A stretch of 8,805 nucleotides of DNA from an uncultured Thermoplasmata archaeon (lineage in GTDB: Archaea; Thermoplasmatota; Thermoplasmata; Methanomassiliicoccales; Methanomethylophilaceae). Below, in pieces: positions 5,756 to 8,805 of this stretch. The position numbers and the translations under genes were made by a program. The notes below the pieces were generated by a model. That model did no database searches. It saw only the letters and a program-made list of their open reading frames with translations, and was not told the DNA's origin. The stretch is taken from contig CAMNNR010000047.1 in assembly GCA_946545675.1 (NCBI GenBank), positions 1 through 8,805 of the forward strand, in the 5' to 3' direction. The first letter of the stretch is position 1. The number at the start of each line of letters is the position of its first letter.

Positions 5756-6676
5756 ATGCCAATCAAAGTACCGGATAATCTGCCGGCCATATCCGCACTG
5801 GAAGCGGAGAACATATTCCTGATGAAGGAGACCCGCGCCCTCTCGCAGGACATCAGACCCCTCAGGATTGCCATCTTGAACCTCATGCCCACCAAAGTGG
5901 ACACGGAGATCCAGCTGATGAGACTCCTCAGCAACACACCGCTGCAGATAGACATCACCCTGGTGATACCCGCTACACACGAACCCAAGAACACCTCCGC
6001 CGATTACCTGAGGAAGTTCTACAAGAGATTCTCGGAGATCGAGGATTCGAACTTCGACGGCCTGATCATCACCGGTGCTCCCCTGGAGGACAGGGATTAC
6101 GAGGAAGTGGATTACTGGGACGAGATCAGCCATATCATGGACTGGAGCGTCAACCACGTAACCACCACGATGTACATCTGCTGGGCAGCCCTGGCGGGAC
6201 TCTACCATCATTACGGGATTGAGAAACAGGACCTCCCCTCGAAGAAGAACGGGATATTCGAATACCGCAACGTCTCCGAGGGCGAACCGCTCATGAGGGG
6301 CATCGACCAGGTGCTGAGGATCCCGCAGTCCAGGTATGCGACGGTGAACACGGAGGAGATACAGAGGAACCCGCGCCTCCATGTCGTGGCCGTTGGGTTG
6401 GACAACGACCCTGGGATAGTCGTTTCGGACAGGGGAGAGGTGTTCATCACAGGGCATCTCGAATACGATGCGAACACCCTGGCCAATGAATTCGACAGGG
6501 ATCTGGGCAAAGGTCTTTCCCCGGTGTTCCCGGAGAACTACTACCCCCGTAACGATACCCGTTTCGACCCTCCGCTGACCTGGAGGAGCTACGCCACGCT
6601 GATATTCACCAACTGGCTGAACTACTACGTCTATCAGCTGACGCCCTACGACATAAAATGTGCTAGGATGAATTGA
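5756..6676 (+). CDS. metA: Homoserine O-acetyltransferase (MetA/HTS family)
   Basis: The enzyme activates homoserine by O-acylation, the first committed step of methionine synthesis. The 306-residue protein aligns by eye with E. coli MetA over its full length: MPIKVPDNLPA start, PLRIAILNLMP, catalytic cysteine C142 in YICWAALAGL, H234 and E236 in ITGHLEYDA (H235/E237 in E. coli), and the C-terminal FTNWLNYYVYQLTPYDI. The residue after TGAPL is E111. In this family Glu at 111 goes with acetyl-CoA and Gly (E. coli) with succinyl-CoA, so the product should be O-acetylhomoserine, the substrate of MetY in the divergent operon. It is third in nifS-iscU-metA. Its TGA is directly followed by the reversed proB stop. 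MetA is a mainly bacterial family, so acquisition from bacteria is likely, although base use looks like the neighbours'. Confidence 0.94.
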   Translation: MPIKVPDNLPAISALEAENIFLMKETRALSQDIRPLRIAILNLMPTKVDTEIQLMRLLSNTPLQIDITLVIPATHEPKNTSADYLRKFYKRFSEIEDSNFDGLIITGAPLEDRDYEEVDYWDEISHIMDWSVNHVTTTMYICWAALAGLYHHYGIEKQDLPSKKNGIFEYRNVSEGEPLMRGIDQVLRIPQSRYATVNTEEIQRNPRLHVVAVGLDNDPGIVVSDRGEVFITGHLEYDANTLANEFDRDLGKGLSPVFPENYYPRNDTRFDPPLTWRSYATLIFTNWLNYYVYQLTPYDIKCARMN

Positions 6677-7804
6677 TCAGGGGAGGAGCGCGATATTCTC
6701 GCTCCTCACCACATCCTTGTATTTCATCTTGGAACCCAGGATGTTCTTGGCCGCATCGGACCTCATACCGCGGATGCGGTTGATGTCCTCGGAACCATAA
6801 TCGGGACGTCCGCGGGCGATGACGGTGCCCGCACACTCGATATCCACAACGGCTCCGGCCTCGAAACTCCCCTCTGCGAATTTGATTCCCACGGGCAATA
6901 ACGACTTATGTGCCAGGAGTGCTTTCATGGCACCCTCATCGACGATGATCTTGCCATGGGCCTTTACTGATTTCATCCACCTGCGCTTCTTGGTGATGGC
7001 CGCATCGGCGGTGAAGATGGTACCGACGTCGTCTCCGAGAACGGTGCGCCTGATGACATCCTTCTCGGAACTCGAAGCGATGATCATCATGCATCCCGCA
7101 TCCTGACAGATCTTCGCGGCTTTGAGCTTGGTCTTCATTCCCCCGGTACCGGCCTTGGAACCGGGTCCGCCCGCCATATCCTCTATCTCAGGGGTGATTT
7201 TTTCCACGGTCTCGATGAGTTTCGCATCGGAATGTTCGGCAGGGTTAGCAGTATACAATCCGGATACGTCCGAGAGGATCACGAGCAGATCAGCATCCGC
7301 CCTGCTGGCGATGACAGCCGAAAGGGTATCATTATCCCCGAAAGCCGCACCTATCTCCTTGATGCAGATCGCATCGTTCTCGTTGAAGATGGGGACGACG
7401 TCGTACTTCAGCAGAGTGGAGATGGTGTTGTTCAGATTCAGGACAGTGTCCCTGTTAGAGTAATCGTCCATGGAGATGAGGATCTGGGCGACGTTCAGTC
7501 CGTGCTTCTGGAAACTGTCGTTCCATTTCTGCATGAGGATGCCCTGTCCCACCGAAGCCGCTGCCTGTTTGATGGGAATCTCGTTGGGTTTGGGTTTGGC
7601 ATTCATCGCCTTGAGGCCTATACCCACGGCTCCGGAGGAAACGATTAGGACCTCCATTCCAGCCTTCTTGAGGCTTGCAACCTGGTTCGCGACATCATCC
7701 ATGAAGGATTCGGAAGGCGTGCTCCCGCCCTGCGTGATGGAGGATGTTCCCACTTTGACCACGATGCGTTCGACGTTTGCCAGAAGATCCTTCCTGACGG
7801 TCAT
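6677..7804 (-). CDS. proB: Glutamate 5-kinase with C-terminal PUA domain
   Basis: The enzyme phosphorylates glutamate at the gamma-carboxyl, the first and normally proline-inhibited step of proline synthesis. The 375-residue protein has an amino acid kinase domain to about residue 265: ERIVVKVGTSSIT at the N-terminus, VSSGAVGIG near 55-63, ASVGQGILMQKW near 83-94, NENDAI at 141-146, FGDNDTLSAVIASRADADLL near 155-174, and GTGGMKTKLKAA near 219-230. A PUA domain follows, about 284-360 (GKIIVDEGAMKALLAHKSLLPVGI, split here as GKIIVDEGAMK and LLPVGI). The frame is open upstream into proA, but the ATG at 7804 has GGAGGTGA just before it and gives the family start. It is downstream of proA, the reverse of the usual proB-proA order, with four bases between stop and start. 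Its stop abuts that of convergent metA. Confidence 0.95.
   Translation of the reverse strand: MTVRKDLLANVERIVVKVGTSSITQGGSTPSESFMDDVANQVASLKKAGMEVLIVSSGAVGIGLKAMNAKPKPNEIPIKQAAASVGQGILMQKWNDSFQKHGLNVAQILISMDDYSNRDTVLNLNNTISTLLKYDVVPIFNENDAICIKEIGAAFGDNDTLSAVIASRADADLLVILSDVSGLYTANPAEHSDAKLIETVEKITPEIEDMAGGPGSKAGTGGMKTKLKAAKICQDAGCMMIIASSSEKDVIRRTVLGDDVGTIFTADAAITKKRRWMKSVKAHGKIIVDEGAMKALLAHKSLLPVGIKFAEGSFEAGAVVDIECAGTVIARGRPDYGSEDINRIRGMRSDAAKNILGSKMKYKDVVRSENIALLP
6683..6707. repeat. Perfect 8-bp hairpin at the metA/proB convergent junction
   Basis: GAGGAGCG (6683-6690) and CGCTCCTC (6700-6707) are exact reverse complements around a nine-base loop. The stem starts six bases after the metA stop and lies inside the last codons of proB. 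In metA mRNA it would be a 3' UTR stem; no T-run follows closely, so a stability or boundary role is more plausible than a bacterial-type terminator. It may simply reflect the codons of the proB tail. Confidence 0.45.
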
Positions 7805-7808
7805 AGCG

Positions 7809-7816
7809 TCACCTCC
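7809..7816 (-). promoter_or_regulatory. proB ribosome binding site overlapping the proA stop codon
   Basis: The minus strand reads GGAGGTGA, a full match to the archaeal anti-Shine-Dalgarno, four bases before the proB ATG. Its last three bases are the TGA of proA, and the rest encodes the final Arg-Arg of ProA. A ribosome ending proA therefore sits on the proB start signal, which implies translational coupling. Confidence 0.8.
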
Positions 7817-8805
7817 TCTCCAGGTCGATCTTCCTGTGGGTGTAGGGCTTGGCGTTCTTGCCGGCGTAGTCCTTGACGACATGGCCGTTACCGACGAGGA
7901 CGTACTTGTAAATCATCAGACCCTCCATGCCCATCGGTCCGCGGGCGTGGATCTTGTTGGTGGATATCCCGACCTCAGCACCCTTGCCGAAACGGTATCC
8001 GTCGGCGAATCTGGTGGAGGCGTTGATGAAGATGTCGGCGGAGTCCACCCTCCTGGCGAACTCGTCCTGTTTGGCCTTGTCCTCAGTAATGATCGCATCC
8101 GTGTGGTGCGATCCGTTGGTGTTGATGAGCGATATCGCCTCATCCATGTCCTTCACGGAGCGGATGGCGATGACGAGACCGTCGTACTCAGCGGTCCAAT
8201 CGTCCTCTGTGGCCACCTTGTAATCGAAACCGATAAGATACTTGGAGAGCTTCTCCTCCACCCTCATCTCCACCCCGTTGGCTGCGAATGCATCGGCCAT
8301 GCGGGGCAGGAAATAGGGGGCGATGCTCTCGTTTACAAGGACCTTCTCCACGGCGTTGCATGCCGCGGGGAACTGTATCTTGGAGTCGAGGACGACGCCG
8401 AAGGCTTTCAGCAGATCGGCGTCCGAATCCACATAGATATGGCATATGCCAGCCGAATGACCCAGCACAGGGATGTTGGTGTTGGTCTGAATGTATCTGA
8501 CGAAGGAATACGAACCCCTCGGGATGAGCAGGTCGATGTACTCGTCCATCTTGAGTATCTCGGAGATGTCCTCCCTGGTCTCCATGAGGACGAACGCCTC
8601 GCGGGGGACTCCCGCGGATGCAGCGGCTTCGCTGAGGATGTCGAAGAGGATCCTGTTGGACCTCCTCGCCTCGGATCCGCCTTTGAAAAGGATGGCATTG
8701 CCACTCTTCAGGCAGAGGGACATGATCTGGGGGACCACCTCGGGTCTCGCTTCGAATATCACCCCGATAAGGCCTATGGGGCATCTCTTCTGGTATAATT
8801 CGAGG
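7809..8805 (-). CDS. proA: Gamma-glutamyl phosphate reductase (glutamate-5-semialdehyde dehydrogenase), 5' end missing
   Basis: The enzyme reduces gamma-glutamyl phosphate with NADPH to glutamate-5-semialdehyde, which cyclises to the precursor used by ProC. The frame runs to the right edge; 331 residues are visible. A GTG at 8762 is not the start, because the residues before it (CPIGLIGV, then IFEARPEVVP) match the family's RVPLGVIGVIYEARPNV region. Compared with E. coli ProA, roughly the first 100 residues are outside. Visible motifs are CLKSGNAILFKGG, LLIPRGSYSFVRYI, the catalytic cysteine in QFPAACNAVEKVLV, GSHHTDAI, and the C-terminal ARGPMGMEGLMIYKY followed by NGHVV. It is upstream of and coupled to proB. 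The promoter lies beyond the window. PAACN replaces the commoner STCN or GTCN around the catalytic cysteine. Confidence 0.95.
   Translation of the reverse strand, partial: LELYQKRCPIGLIGVIFEARPEVVPQIMSLCLKSGNAILFKGGSEARRSNRILFDILSEAAASAGVPREAFVLMETREDISEILKMDEYIDLLIPRGSYSFVRYIQTNTNIPVLGHSAGICHIYVDSDADLLKAFGVVLDSKIQFPAACNAVEKVLVNESIAPYFLPRMADAFAANGVEMRVEEKLSKYLIGFDYKVATEDDWTAEYDGLVIAIRSVKDMDEAISLINTNGSHHTDAIITEDKAKQDEFARRVDSADIFINASTRFADGYRFGKGAEVGISTNKIHARGPMGMEGLMIYKYVLVGNGHVVKDYAGKNAKPYTHRKIDLERR

Noticed and set aside
5672..6457. A 261-codon open frame on the - strand opposite iscU and metA
   Set aside because: It is entirely antisense to metA, whose product is conserved along its full length. 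It has no ribosome binding site or promoter and no family resemblance.
7805..7882. 26-residue N-terminal extension of proB
   Set aside because: It overlaps proA in another frame, reads as low-complexity Ser/Thr/Pro/Arg, and a perfect ribosome binding site stands before the ATG at 7804.
7470..8798. A 442-codon open frame on the + strand opposite proA and proB
   Set aside because: It lies antisense to two complete, highly conserved enzymes. Its translation is low in complexity and rich in Val, Gly, Asp and His, as expected from the complement of this codon use, and it has no recognisable domain.

Overview
The window looks like a stretch of an archaeal chromosome, probably from the Thermoplasmata and perhaps a gut or rumen Methanomassiliicoccales methanogen. 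Domain-level evidence is a stand-alone archaeal/eukaryotic-type Kae1, archaeal TATA boxes about 26 bp upstream of expected transcription starts, at least two apparently leaderless genes, and strong GGAGGTG-type ribosome binding sites inside operons. The order-level guess rests on base composition, bacterial-type amino-acid genes in an archaeal background, and the exclusive use of TGA stops. It is an inference. No marker that would fix the taxonomy (16S rRNA, mcr, pyl genes) is present.

Layout. Positions 1-87 hold the last 28 codons of an unidentified + strand gene. It abuts, with no spacer, the convergent kae1 gene (88-1071, -), whose product makes the universal t6A tRNA modification. A complete tRNA-Val(GAC) lies at 1159-1234 (+), with a TATA box and a perfect 9-bp inverted repeat in its promoter. 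Positions 1235-1352 hold only T-tracts and a weak hairpin, probably the 3' ends of the tRNA and of the operon converging on it.

The centre (1353-6676) is a divergent sulfur-metabolism locus. Leftward runs metY-cysK-rrf2 (4021 to 1353); rightward runs nifS-iscU-metA (4123 to 6676). The two share a 101-bp intergenic region with one TATA box per direction and an inverted repeat between them. MetA acylates homoserine; Glu111 predicts acetyl-CoA use. MetY can then replace the acetyl group with sulfide to give homocysteine. CysK makes cysteine from O-acetylserine and sulfide. NifS withdraws sulfur from cysteine and IscU uses it to build Fe-S clusters. The Rrf2 protein at the end of the leftward operon has three cysteines placed much as in IscR, so it is the obvious candidate regulator of both arms.

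The right end (6677-8805, -) carries proA and proB, the first two steps of proline synthesis, in the order proA-proB. proA runs off the right edge. proB meets metA stop-to-stop, again with no spacer.

No mobile element, CRISPR array or disrupted gene was seen. The genes are familiar families. What looks new is their arrangement: a compact divergent sulfur assimilation/Fe-S unit carrying its own candidate Fe-S sensor in an archaeon.
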